Shown: piece after piece, positions 26,642-34,752 of the stretch
How positions within the stretch are numbered: position 1 is the stretch's first letter
Layout: each line of letters opens with the position of its first letter
Translations under genes and position numbers: made by a program
The notes under the pieces: model-generated
What the model was told of the DNA's origin: nothing
What the model saw: the letters and a program-made list of their open reading frames with translations, nothing else
The model's database searches: none
From: Myxococcota bacterium
GTDB taxonomy: Bacteria; Myxococcota_A; Polyangia; JAAYKL01
Length of the DNA: 37,084 bases
NCBI GenBank assembly: GCA_028278265.1
Contig: JANQET010000307.1
Location: 1 to 37,084, forward strand
Reading direction: 5' to 3'

Positions 26642-28349
26642 CCGACTCTTCATCTTGCTGTTCCTGGTGGCTGGGATCGGTTGTGGGGGCACTGCCCAAC
26701 AGGAGCCGTTGTCCTCCCGGGTGCCCCCGGCCGGTCGGTTCGCCGTGGCAGCCGATCACCCACTGGCCTCCTTGGCCGGGGCTCGCATGTTCGAGCAGGG
26801 GGGGAATGTGGTCGACGCGGCAGTGGCCACTTCGTTGGCCTTGGCCGTGGTTCGGCCGTACAGCATGGGCATCGGCGGTGGCGGTTTCATGCTGATCAAG
26901 CTGGCGGGAGAGGATCCGGTGGCCCTCGACTACCGGGAAACCGCTCCGGCCGGCGCATCGGTTCAACTGTATGTGGATGGGCGCGGTGGGGTGATTGACA
27001 AGAAAACCGTCTGGGGGCCGTTCGCCGTGGGGGTGCCGGGTCACCTGCAGGGAATGGCCCATGCGCTCGAACACTACGGCACCCTGCCGTTGTCATTGGT
27101 CATCGCCCCGGCCATTGAGCTCGCCGAGCAGGGGGTAACTGTCGATGGACACACCCACCGGGCGATGGTGCGGTTGGCCGAAGTGCTGGACCAACACTCG
27201 GGCTCGCCCTTTTTGGAGATTGAAAAGATTTTTCTAAAAGAGGGGGCGCCGTTGGCCGTCGGCGACACACTCGTTCAGCCGGACTTGGGCGCCACCCTGC
27301 GCCGTATCGCCGACATGGGAATCGCTGATTTCTACGAGGGGGAGCTCGCCCGGCGCATCGTCGCCGAGTTGACCGCCCGAGGGGGTATCCTGGGAGAAGC
27401 GGATCTGGCGGGGTATCAATTGGCCGTGCGGTCCCCGCTGACGACCCGCTTTAGGGGATTCAAGGTGGTGGGGATGCCTCCGCCGAGCTCTGGCGGCGCC
27501 TGTTTGCAGCAGATTCTCACTGTGCTCGACGGGTACGATCCCCGCGCTGTGGATCGCCCGACCTATACCCATGTGCTCGTCGAGAGCATGAAGCACGCCT
27601 TTGCCGACCGGGCGGCCTTTCTCGGCGATAGCGATGTTCATCCAGGGGTGACCGATGATGTCTCACAGATGTTGCAGCCCGAAACGGCTGCCGCGATCCG
27701 CGCCTCGATCGGGCCGGTAGCGGTCGATCCCGCTCGCTACGGCAAAGCCTGGCTCACAGAAGACGGGGGCACCTCCCACTACAGCATCATCGATTCCAGG
27801 GGCAACGCCGTGGCCGGCACAGATACGATCAACTTGACCTTCGGCTCGTTGGTTGTGCCTCCTGGCACCGGCATCGTGCTCAACAACCAGTTGGATGATT
27901 TCGCCGTCAAGGCGGACGTGGCCAATGAGTACGGATTGAAAATGTCGAGCCGAAATGTGATCTCTCCGGGGCAAAGACCCCTGAGCAGCATGTCTCCGAC
28001 GATTTTGCTCGAGCAGGGCCGGGCGGTGTTGTCGGCCGGCGCTTCAGGCGGCCCCAAGATTATCACCGCCACCCTGCAGAGCATTCTGCAGGTGGTCGAT
28101 TTCGGCGTTGCCCCAAAAGATGCGGTGGCGGCCAAACGCCTGCACCATCAATGGAGCCCGGGAGAACTGCTCATTGAACCGGGAGTTGATTCGGTCATCG
28201 TCGAGCAGCTGCAGCAGTGGGGGCATCGGATCGAGCTCGCCGAGTCGCCCCTGGGCGTGTGCCAGATGACCACCGCAATGGGGGGCACCATCGAAGGGGC
28301 CAGCGATCCCCGCAAAGGGGGACAGCCGGTAATTGGAGAGCTGCGATAA
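26628..28349 (+). CDS. Gamma-glutamyltransferase, secreted or lipoprotein form
   Basis: 573 aa from the ATG at 26628 (a GTG 3 nt earlier is possible), with GGGGCAGG just upstream. It overlaps the previous gene by 14 nt, so it is translationally coupled. The N terminus RLFILLFLVAGIGCGG is a signal peptide with a lipobox-like Cys, suggesting a periplasmic lipoprotein. Family landmarks are GGNVVDAAVATSLALAVV, SMGIGGGGFM, YRETAP, PPPSSGG and, after the maturation site, GGTSHYSIID, where Thr382 is the expected autocleavage nucleophile. RPLSSMSPTI and GASGGPKI follow. GGT cleaves or transfers the gamma-glutamyl group of glutathione and related peptides, salvaging cysteine and glutamate. The protein has full length, including both large and small subunit parts. 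Confidence 0.9.
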   Translation: MRRSSRLFILLFLVAGIGCGGTAQQEPLSSRVPPAGRFAVAADHPLASLAGARMFEQGGNVVDAAVATSLALAVVRPYSMGIGGGGFMLIKLAGEDPVALDYRETAPAGASVQLYVDGRGGVIDKKTVWGPFAVGVPGHLQGMAHALEHYGTLPLSLVIAPAIELAEQGVTVDGHTHRAMVRLAEVLDQHSGSPFLEIEKIFLKEGAPLAVGDTLVQPDLGATLRRIADMGIADFYEGELARRIVAELTARGGILGEADLAGYQLAVRSPLTTRFRGFKVVGMPPPSSGGACLQQILTVLDGYDPRAVDRPTYTHVLVESMKHAFADRAAFLGDSDVHPGVTDDVSQMLQPETAAAIRASIGPVAVDPARYGKAWLTEDGGTSHYSIIDSRGNAVAGTDTINLTFGSLVVPPGTGIVLNNQLDDFAVKADVANEYGLKMSSRNVISPGQRPLSSMSPTILLEQGRAVLSAGASGGPKIITATLQSILQVVDFGVAPKDAVAAKRLHHQWSPGELLIEPGVDSVIVEQLQQWGHRIELAESPLGVCQMTTAMGGTIEGASDPRKGGQPVIGELR

Positions 28350-28420
28350 CACTGTCCGCCGGGTTCAAATAATTCCTACAGGCGAAATCTAGGCTGAGCG
28401 AAATGCCGTGGGTGTGCGGG

Positions 28421-28870
28421 TTAACTGGCTTGCCACTCGGCGATCTGCTCGCGGACGTAGCGCTCTTTTTCGAGCAGCTCGGCCAGGGTTATCCGGTCGA
28501 GCAGTCTCGTTATTTCAGAGGAAAGATGTTCCCAGATGGGACGCAGGCTGCAATCGGAGACGTGGGGACAGGGATCTTTGGCGGTCTCGTAGCCGCTGTT
28601 GAAACACCCCTCCAATAACGGGCGTCCCAGGGATCGCAGCACTGCCGCTACAGTGAGCGTGTTCGGAGGGGCGGTGAGCTCGTAGCCCCCATCTCTGCCC
28701 CGGACCGCCGTGACAACCCCTCCTCGTCTCAACTTGCCCATCACCTTGGCCACCAGCGCTTCAGAGAGTCGCTCGTGCTCAGCGAGCTCGGGCAGGGTCA
28801 TCTGAGCGCCTCGCTTGGCGAGGCACAGGGCGAGTCGTATCCCTTGTTCTTCTATTTTCGTGATTCTCAT
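28421..28870 (-). CDS. Rrf2/IscR-family transcriptional regulator, last gene of the suf operon
   Basis: 149 aa, the usual Rrf2 length. It has the winged helix-turn-helix (residues 1-70: MRITKIEEQGIRLALCLA, LPELAEHERLSEALVAKVM, GRDGGYELTAPP) and a C-terminal Cys set C89-x11-C101-x5-C107 before SLRPIW. In IscR, SufR and NsrR such Cys residues bind an Fe-S cluster that tunes DNA binding, so this is a likely Fe-S sensor. The gene follows sufU after 34 nt on the same strand. It therefore seems to be transcribed with the operon it is expected to regulate, perhaps through the palindrome at 34470-34485. The Shine-Dalgarno is weak (GCGAGG about 16 nt upstream). Confidence 0.85.
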   Translation of the reverse strand: MRITKIEEQGIRLALCLAKRGAQMTLPELAEHERLSEALVAKVMGKLRRGGVVTAVRGRDGGYELTAPPNTLTVAAVLRSLGRPLLEGCFNSGYETAKDPCPHVSDCSLRPIWEHLSSEITRLLDRITLAELLEKERYVREQIAEWQAS

Positions 28871-28904
28871 CGATCGATACTTAAACCTCGCTGCAGAACC
28901 CCGT

Positions 28905-29378
28905 TTACCCGGCCTCGATCGTCAGTTCTCGACGCGCCTCCGAGGGGTGCTTCTTCATGTATATCTTAAAGGCTTGCAGGGCGGTTGTCACGGCCAAGGT
29001 GGCGCATTTTACGCGAACGGGGAATTGGTGGACCCCGATTAATGCGTCCAGGTCGCCCAAATTCGGGTCGTCAAGCGGGTCTCCGGTCCTGAGCATCTGT
29101 TTGAGGGATTCGGTCAAATCCTGAAATTGATCGAAAGATTTTCCCACTGCCGCCTCGGCGATCATTGATCCGGCCGCTGTCGAGATGGCACATCCACTGG
29201 CCTCCACCTGGATCGCGACCACCTTGTCCCGGTCGATCTCAAGTTTGACGGTTACCTCATCACCGCAGGTCGGATTGACACCGAAAAACGAGGCGTGGGG
29301 ATGGTCGATCGGATCGGTACCCCGCGGGTGCCGATGGTGGTCGAGAATGACGTCCCGGTAGAGATCATCGAAATTCAT
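28905..29378 (-). CDS. sufU: SufU-type iron-sulfur cluster assembly protein
   Basis: 157 aa from the ATG at 29378, which overlaps the sufS stop as ATGA; the frame extends 44 codons upstream inside sufS with no better start. The three Cys ligands are C38 (NPTCGD), C63 (SGCAIST) and C125 (RVKCATLAV). The 20-residue loop between the second and third conserved blocks is longer than in IscU, which marks SufU. SufU takes sulfur from the SufS persulfide, working as a Zn-dependent transfer partner in Gram-positives. Its presence explains the lack of sufE in this operon. Confidence 0.9.
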   Translation of the reverse strand: MNFDDLYRDVILDHHRHPRGTDPIDHPHASFFGVNPTCGDEVTVKLEIDRDKVVAIQVEASGCAISTAAGSMIAEAAVGKSFDQFQDLTESLKQMLRTGDPLDDPNLGDLDALIGVHQFPVRVKCATLAVTTALQAFKIYMKKHPSEARRELTIEAG

Positions 29379-30628
29379 CGTGTAAACACCTTTCGCGCCT
29401 GATGGATCCCGTCGATCAGGGCGTCGATATCCGTCAGGTCGGAGTAAATGCCAAAGGATGCCCTGGTGCTGGCGCTCAGCCCCATCTTTCGGTGCAGCGG
29501 CTGTGCACAATGGTGGCCGGCGCGCACGGCAATACCCAATTCGTTCAATATCGTGGCGAGATCGTGAGGGTGTACTCGGGTATCGTCAAACGCCACCAGC
29601 CCACCCCGCAGTTGTGGATCGAGAGGACCGAGAATGCGAATATCATCGATTCGCAGCAGCTGTTCCAGGGCGTACTCGGTGAGCAGTTTGTCGTGCAAGT
29701 CGATCGCATGGGCGCTGTAGAGCTCAATAAAATCGATAGCCGTGGGAAACGCAGCGACGGCAGAGATATTGGCCGTTCCCGCCTCGAACCGACCGGGGAT
29801 CGGCGCCCAGGTGGCGGTCTCGAAGGTGACCAGTTCGATCATTTCACCGCCGGTTTCCATCGGCTCGAGCCGTTCCAGCGCGTCCAGACGACCGACGAGA
29901 AAGCCCAGTCCGGTCGGCCCGTAGCTCTTGTGAGCGGAGAACGCTAGAAAATCCGCACCCAACCGGGCGAACGAAACCGGCATGTGGCCTACCGATTGGG
30001 CCGCGTCCACCAGCACCAGCGCACCGACCCGGTGGGCATCTTCAGCGATCGACTCGATCGGATTGATCGTGCCGAGCACATTGGAAACATGGGTCAACGC
30101 GACGATTTTGGTTCGCTCCGAGAGCACCGACGGCCAGGTGTCTAGGGCCAGCTCCCCCGAATCGGTCACCGGGAGGTAGCGGATGACTGCCCGCCGTTTC
30201 TTGGCCAACATCAACCAGGGCACCAGGTTGGCGTGGTGCTCCATCTCGGTGAGCACAATTTCATCACCTTCCCCGATGTGATCGGCGATGCCCCTTGCCA
30301 CCAGGTTGATCGCCGCGGTTGCATTTCTGGTGAAGACCACGGCGGCATCCGGCGGTGCATCGATCCAGCGGGCCACGCGCTCCCGCGTTCCCTCGTACAC
30401 CGCGGTCGCCTCGGCAGACAGGGTGTGCAGTCCCCGGTGAGGATTTCCATCGTGCAGTCGACAAAAGTCACAGGCCGCATCGATCACCTCCGCCGGACGC
30501 AATGAAGTGGCCGCGTGGTCCAGGTAGATCAGCGGTCGGTCGCCCATCCGGCGGTTGAGCGACGGAAACCGCGCCCTGACCGGATTGTTTTCTGTCAATT
30601 CAACAGACGTCGCGGCAGGGTCGCCCAT
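29375..30628 (-). CDS. sufS: Cysteine desulfurase SufS
   Basis: 417 aa, typical of class II NifS-like desulfurases. The PLP lysine is K234 in FSAHKSYGPTGLG, the catalytic Cys is C374 in VRAGHHCAQPLH, and other marks are YLDHAATS, TEMEHHANLVPW and VDAAQSVGH. It turns L-cysteine into L-alanine and a protein-bound persulfide used to build Fe-S clusters on SufBCD. Start ATG at 30628 overlaps the Rieske gene stop (ATGA), and its own stop overlaps the sufU start. Confidence 0.95.
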   Translation of the reverse strand: MGDPAATSVELTENNPVRARFPSLNRRMGDRPLIYLDHAATSLRPAEVIDAACDFCRLHDGNPHRGLHTLSAEATAVYEGTRERVARWIDAPPDAAVVFTRNATAAINLVARGIADHIGEGDEIVLTEMEHHANLVPWLMLAKKRRAVIRYLPVTDSGELALDTWPSVLSERTKIVALTHVSNVLGTINPIESIAEDAHRVGALVLVDAAQSVGHMPVSFARLGADFLAFSAHKSYGPTGLGFLVGRLDALERLEPMETGGEMIELVTFETATWAPIPGRFEAGTANISAVAAFPTAIDFIELYSAHAIDLHDKLLTEYALEQLLRIDDIRILGPLDPQLRGGLVAFDDTRVHPHDLATILNELGIAVRAGHHCAQPLHRKMGLSASTRASFGIYSDLTDIDALIDGIHQARKVFTR

Positions 30629-30948
30629 CAGTCGTCCTCAATGTCGATCTCCAGCCAGCCGCTCTCGGTCAAACGGGTGGCAAAGGTGGCGATCGACGCG
30701 ACAGCGGGCATCCGCACCGCCCTGCCATCGGTGACGTCGAATCGTCCCCCGTGGCGCGGGCATTCGACGACGGTCCCGTCGATTCGCCCTTCACCGAGAA
30801 CCCCGCCGTCGTGGCTACAGCAATTCTCCACCGCATACACCTGATCGGCGCTGATCGGGCAGACGAGAATACGTTCATCACCCAATTCAACCGAGCGCAC
30901 GCTGCCCGGCTTCAACTCTTCGATGCGTACGACTGGTATCCAACTCAT
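30628..30948 (-). CDS. Rieske-type [2Fe-2S] ferredoxin in the suf operon
   Basis: 106 aa. The Rieske motifs are CSH (C44, H46) and CPRH (C63, H66), fitting C-x-H and C-x2-H cluster ligands. Short ferredoxins of this type are known in suf operons of several phyla as a non-heme iron-sulfur electron carrier, possibly for reduction steps in cluster assembly or as an early client. ATGA overlaps on both sides (with sufD and sufS) show tight coupling, so it is a true operon member. No membrane anchor is present, and it is too small for a ring-hydroxylating oxygenase subunit. Confidence 0.85.
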   Translation of the reverse strand: MSWIPVVRIEELKPGSVRSVELGDERILVCPISADQVYAVENCCSHDGGVLGEGRIDGTVVECPRHGGRFDVTDGRAVRMPAVASIATFATRLTESGWLEIDIEDD

Positions 30949-32234
30949 TTCAACCCTCCCCGTGACAAGTGGTGGTCGATAGTCGATTCCACGTTGGGGC
31001 GGAGCTGCCGGGGCACCCTGATGATTGCGTTTTCGAAAAACCCCCTCACCATCAACGCGATAGCCTCTGCCTGGGAGATGCCGCGACTCTTCAGATAGAA
31101 CAGCTGCTCCGGATCGAGCGGGCCGGACGTGGCACCATGGGAACAGCGCACGTCATTGGTCAGGATCTCCAGCTCCGGAATCGTCTCCGTTTGAGCGCGT
31201 GAAGAGAGCAACAGGTTGCGGCACTCTTGGTACGCTTCGCTCTTTTCGGCCGTCTCGCCGATGCGAATCAGCCCGGTGTACGCGGACTTGGCGCGACCAG
31301 TGAGGGCGACCTTGAACTCCAGCTCGGACTCGGTGTGGGGATGGCGGTGGTCGTGGAACGTGTGGTGATCCATTGCCTGACGTCCGTGACACAGGCCCAT
31401 GCCGGTGATGTGGCTAATCGCATTGACCCCGTCGAGCACCGCACCCACATCTGCTTTGTAGTGGGCGCCCCCCAAGGAGATCAGTGAGGCGTTCAGACGT
31501 CCGTCCGCTTCCACCACCGCCCGGGAAGTGACGTGGCCCGCGGTCCCCTTGTCCCATGTCTGGATCAACAGATGGGAGAGCTCAGCGTTTCTGCCGACAA
31601 ACTGCTCGGACACGGAGAGCACGGAAATTCCCGCACCGCCGCTGTCGTGCACCTCGATCACCTTGAGCGCTGCTCCCGGCTCTAGATTGATCACCACCCG
31701 TGTGCCGGTCGTGGGTAACGAGGCCAGATGAGTGATGCGCAGCACCCGGGAGGGGGAGCGGTTTTTGGCCACGTTGATCATCACGCCGCAGGACCAGATC
31801 GAGGCGTTGAGCGCTTCGAACAGCCCGTGTTGCGCGGGAACGGCGCGGCCCAACCGTTCGATCCCCTCGTCGGATTCATTGAGCGGGGTAATGGTCATTC
31901 CCTCGTCAGCCCCGCTATCCGAGCTGACGATCACCGGCCGCATTCCCGGAACTAGAAACACATCGTCGATTCCCGGGGTCCGGTTGATCGTTCCCAATTC
32001 CGGTCCGGGCTGCGGCACGACAAAGGGATGTTGAGGTAAGAGCACCAACGGATCGGAGTAGCGCCACAGGTGCTTGACCCGATCGGGAAGCGGTGTTTCC
32101 AGATAGGCGTCGAGCGCTTCGAGCCGTTTTTGCACCAGGGGCAAGTGATCCCCGGTGATCCGGGCGAGCTGGATCACCCGCTCCCTTGGGGGAAGGGGTC
32201 TGGGATCGGTGAGGCGTGTTGCACTGCTAGCCAA
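30945..32234 (-). CDS. sufD: SufD, Fe-S cluster scaffold subunit
   Basis: 429 aa. The C-terminal beta-helix region has the SufD marks [20 protein letters not shown] and [15 protein letters not shown] (conserved His), then [13 protein letters not shown]. The N terminus is a helical segment as in other SufD. The TTG start at 32234 lies inside the end of sufB (8-nt overlap), preceded by GGAGGGGAGCG, a strong Shine-Dalgarno, and no ATG fits better. SufD forms the SufBC2D scaffold with the products of the two genes upstream. Confidence 0.9.
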   Translation of the reverse strand: MASSATRLTDPRPLPPRERVIQLARITGDHLPLVQKRLEALDAYLETPLPDRVKHLWRYSDPLVLLPQHPFVVPQPGPELGTINRTPGIDDVFLVPGMRPVIVSSDSGADEGMTITPLNESDEGIERLGRAVPAQHGLFEALNASIWSCGVMINVAKNRSPSRVLRITHLASLPTTGTRVVINLEPGAALKVIEVHDSGGAGISVLSVSEQFVGRNAELSHLLIQTWDKGTAGHVTSRAVVEADGRLNASLISLGGAHYKADVGAVLDGVNAISHITGMGLCHGRQAMDHHTFHDHRHPHTESELEFKVALTGRAKSAYTGLIRIGETAEKSEAYQECRNLLLSSRAQTETIPELEILTNDVRCSHGATSGPLDPEQLFYLKSRGISQAEAIALMVRGFFENAIIRVPRQLRPNVESTIDHHLSRGGLK

Positions 32235-33645
32235 CGCTCCCCTCCATCTCCAAGGCGACGAGTCGGTTCAACTCCACCGCGTATTCCATCGGCAGCTCGC
32301 GGACGAACGGTTCGATGAATCCGTTGACCACCATCAGCTTGGCCTGTTCCAGTCCGATGCCCCGGCTCTGCAGGTAAAACAGCTGGTCGTCAGCCAGTTT
32401 GGACACCCGCGCTTCGTGTTCTACCTGCACCTGGCGCTCGTCAATCTCCATTGTCGGGTAGGTGTCCGAGCGAGAGGTTTCGTCGATCAACAGGGCATCG
32501 CATTCCACGTGGGTCTTGCAGCCGACCGCGCCCCGGTGGGCTTTGACCAGGCCCCGGTAGCTGGCCCGACCTTTGCCGGTGGAGATCGACTTTGAGATGA
32601 TGCGCGACGTGGTGTTCGGCGCCGCGTGAATCATCTTGGCCCCGGTGTCCTGGTGCTGGCCGTTGCCGGCCAGGGCGACCGAGAGCACCTCTCCGTGGGC
32701 CCGTTCACCGACCAGGTACACGCAGGGGTACTTCATCGTGAGCTTGGAGCCCAAGTTGCCGTCAACCCATTCGACGACCGCGTCTTCGTGTGCCACCGCC
32801 CGCTTGGTGACCAGGTTGAGCACATTGGTCGACCAGTTTTGAATCGTGGTGTAGCGAATGGTCGCCCCTTTCATGGCGATCAGCTCGACCACGGCGGAGT
32901 GCAGGGAGTCGGTGGCGTAGATCGGTGCGGTGCACCCCTCGATGTAGTGCACCTTCGATCCCTCGTCGGCGATGATCAGCGTGCGCTCGAACTGCCCCAT
33001 GTCCTTGGAGTTGATCCGAAAATAGGCCTGTAGGGGCACGGTCACTTCGGTGTTGGGCGGCACATAGACGAATGAACCCCCCGACCAGACGGCGCTGTTG
33101 AGCGCGGCGAATTTGTTGTCGGTCGGCGGAATGACGGTTCCGAAGTGCTGTTTGACCAACTCGGGATACTCCCGCAGGCCGTCGTCCATGCCCAGGAAGA
33201 CCACCCCCTGTTGCTCGAGCTTCTTCTTCATCGAGTGGTAGACCACCTCTGAGTCGTACTGGGCCGAGACCCCGGCGAGAAACTTGCGCTCCGCTTCGGG
33301 GATGCCGAGCTTTTCAAAGGTCTCCTTGATGTTTTGAGGGACCTCGGCCCAAGAGCGCCCCTGCTCATCGGTGGGCTTGATATAGTAATGAATATCGTCG
33401 AAATTGATGCTCTGCAGGATCTCCTGATTGCCCCACTTGGGGATCGGTTTCGACAAAAACGTGTCCAATGCGGCGTGGCGAAACTCGCGCATCCACTGGA
33501 TTTCGTTTTTGTGCTCGGCGATCTGGGCCACGATGGCGTGATTGAGCCCCTTGGGTGTTTTGGCTGTGGATTGTTCGGGATATGAAAAACCGTATTTTTC
33601 ACGGTATTCGTCCTGCAATGATGAAAAATGGTCTGCAGTTTCCAT
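32227..33645 (-). CDS. sufB: SufB, Fe-S cluster scaffold subunit
   Basis: 472 aa from the ATG at 33645 (METADHFSS); the 16 residues that could precede it are read inside sufC and are not homologous. Typical SufB features: YEREKYGF-like start ([15 protein letters not shown]), [58 protein letters not shown] and [10 protein letters not shown]. The Cys in VECD and Glu in VEHEA lie where the cluster-building residues of SufB are placed. sufC stop and sufB start overlap by one base (TAATG). SufB is the main site where the nascent cluster is assembled. Confidence 0.95.
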   Translation of the reverse strand: METADHFSSLQDEYREKYGFSYPEQSTAKTPKGLNHAIVAQIAEHKNEIQWMREFRHAALDTFLSKPIPKWGNQEILQSINFDDIHYYIKPTDEQGRSWAEVPQNIKETFEKLGIPEAERKFLAGVSAQYDSEVVYHSMKKKLEQQGVVFLGMDDGLREYPELVKQHFGTVIPPTDNKFAALNSAVWSGGSFVYVPPNTEVTVPLQAYFRINSKDMGQFERTLIIADEGSKVHYIEGCTAPIYATDSLHSAVVELIAMKGATIRYTTIQNWSTNVLNLVTKRAVAHEDAVVEWVDGNLGSKLTMKYPCVYLVGERAHGEVLSVALAGNGQHQDTGAKMIHAAPNTTSRIISKSISTGKGRASYRGLVKAHRGAVGCKTHVECDALLIDETSRSDTYPTMEIDERQVQVEHEARVSKLADDQLFYLQSRGIGLEQAKLMVVNGFIEPFVRELPMEYAVELNRLVALEMEGSVG

Positions 33646-34424
33646 TAGGTCGCTCCTCTCCCCGCGGCGAGGGGGATCTCGGGCTCGAGCCATTCATACC
33701 CGCGGTCTTCCAGCTCGAGCGCTTGTTCCGGACCGCCGGATTTGACGATGCGTCCTCCCACCAGGACGTGCACCACGTGGGGTTTGACGTGCGCTAAAAT
33801 GCGTTGGTAGTGGGTGACCAAGAGCACCCCGGTGTTCTGTTCGGCAATTTGCTGAATCCCGGAGGCGGCTACCTTCAGGGCGTCGATATCCAACCCGGAA
33901 TCGATTTCATCCAACAGGGCGACGCGGGGTTCGAGCATCAACATTTGCAGCACTTCGAGGCGCTTCTTTTCGCCGCCGGAGAACCCGTCGTTGATATAGC
34001 GGGAAGCGAACTCCCAGGGAATGTCGAGCCGTGAGAATGCCCGTTTGAGTTCCTTGAGAAATACACTGGGGGCATGCGCTTCACCCTGTTTGGCTTTGAG
34101 CGCTGTGCGCAGCATCGTCGACGTGGTCACCCCGGGAATGGCCACCGGATACTGAAAGCCCAAGAAGAGACCTTTGTGGGCGCGCTCTTCCGGCTCCAAG
34201 GACTGAACCTGTTCGCCGTTGAGCCAGATTTCCCCTTCCACGCGATACCCCGGGTGACCGGCGAGGGCGTTGACCAGGGTTGATTTGCCCGATCCGTTGG
34301 GGCCCATCAGGGCGTGTACTTCTCCGGGCGCAATGGTGAGATCCACCCCGCGGATGATTTCGTTGTCATCGACGATAACCCTGAGATTGCGGCATTCGAG
34401 CACCGCGTTGTTCAAATATGACAT
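33645..34424 (-). CDS. sufC: SufC, ABC-type ATPase of the Suf scaffold
   Basis: 259 aa from the ATG at 34424 ([14 protein letters not shown]); a longer frame to 34589 exists but passes through the promoter. Walker A is GPNGSGKST (residues 41-49), with the Q-loop in LGFQYP, the signature FSGGEKKR, Walker [15 protein letters not shown] and the H-loop VTHY. SufC hydrolyses ATP to reshape the SufB/SufD pair during cluster assembly; it is not a membrane transporter ATPase. It is the first gene of the operon and lies about 40 nt past the predicted transcription start. Confidence 0.95.
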   Translation of the reverse strand: MSYLNNAVLECRNLRVIVDDNEIIRGVDLTIAPGEVHALMGPNGSGKSTLVNALAGHPGYRVEGEIWLNGEQVQSLEPEERAHKGLFLGFQYPVAIPGVTTSTMLRTALKAKQGEAHAPSVFLKELKRAFSRLDIPWEFASRYINDGFSGGEKKRLEVLQMLMLEPRVALLDEIDSGLDIDALKVAASGIQQIAEQNTGVLLVTHYQRILAHVKPHVVHVLVGGRIVKSGGPEQALELEDRGYEWLEPEIPLAAGRGAT

Positions 34425-34469
34425 TTTCTCTGGTCCTTTCCCACTGATCGCAACGGTGGCGCTTGGGTC

Positions 34470-34485
34470 AAAGATAATAATCTTT
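34470..34485. promoter_or_regulatory. Candidate operator for the suf regulator
   Basis: Perfect palindrome AAAGAT-AATA-ATCTTT. It covers the -10 box and part of the spacer of the suf promoter, the right place for a repressor. The Rrf2-family regulator at the end of the operon is the likely ligand. It does not match the E. coli IscR type 1 or cyanobacterial SufR consensus, so this link is inference. Confidence 0.5.
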
Positions 34486-34498
34486 ACTATTTTGTCAA
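34471..34498 (-). promoter_or_regulatory. Sigma70-like promoter of the suf operon
   Basis: On the minus strand a perfect TTGACA (34493-34498), a 16-nt spacer, and TATCTT (34471-34476). Transcription would start near 34463, about 40 nt before the sufC ATG. Confidence 0.6.
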
Positions 34499-34650
34499 GA
34501 TTAACGGGACCACTGTCCTCGCGTTGCCCCCGGCAATCGGACTGTTCGCTCACGCCAATCAACGCGACACACGGTTCAAAATTCAACAATTCTATGTAGA
34601 TGCGATGGAAATCGGTGGGGCGAAAATCATGCTCAAGACCGTTGATTCGG

Positions 34651-34680
34651 TTGACGGATTGGGACGCCGAGTACTATAAT
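34651..34680 (+). promoter_or_regulatory. Strong sigma70-like promoter of the PA14 lipoprotein gene
   Basis: TTGACG (34651-34656), an 18-nt spacer, then a perfect TATAAT (34675-34680). The start would be about 65 nt before the ATG, through an AT-rich leader, with GGAGAG at 34744-34749 as Shine-Dalgarno. The remaining bases of 34499-34650 show no gene. Confidence 0.65.
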
Positions 34681-34752
34681 ATTGTATATATATGTTGTTA
34701 ATATAATTAGATTTAGTGTTGTTCCCTGGTAGAGAGCAAAATTGGAGAGCTG

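Noticed and set aside
30515..30844. Plus-strand frames opposite the Rieske ferredoxin and sufD genes
   Set aside because: The minus strand carries clear ligand motifs and ATGA overlaps; the plus frames are shadows.
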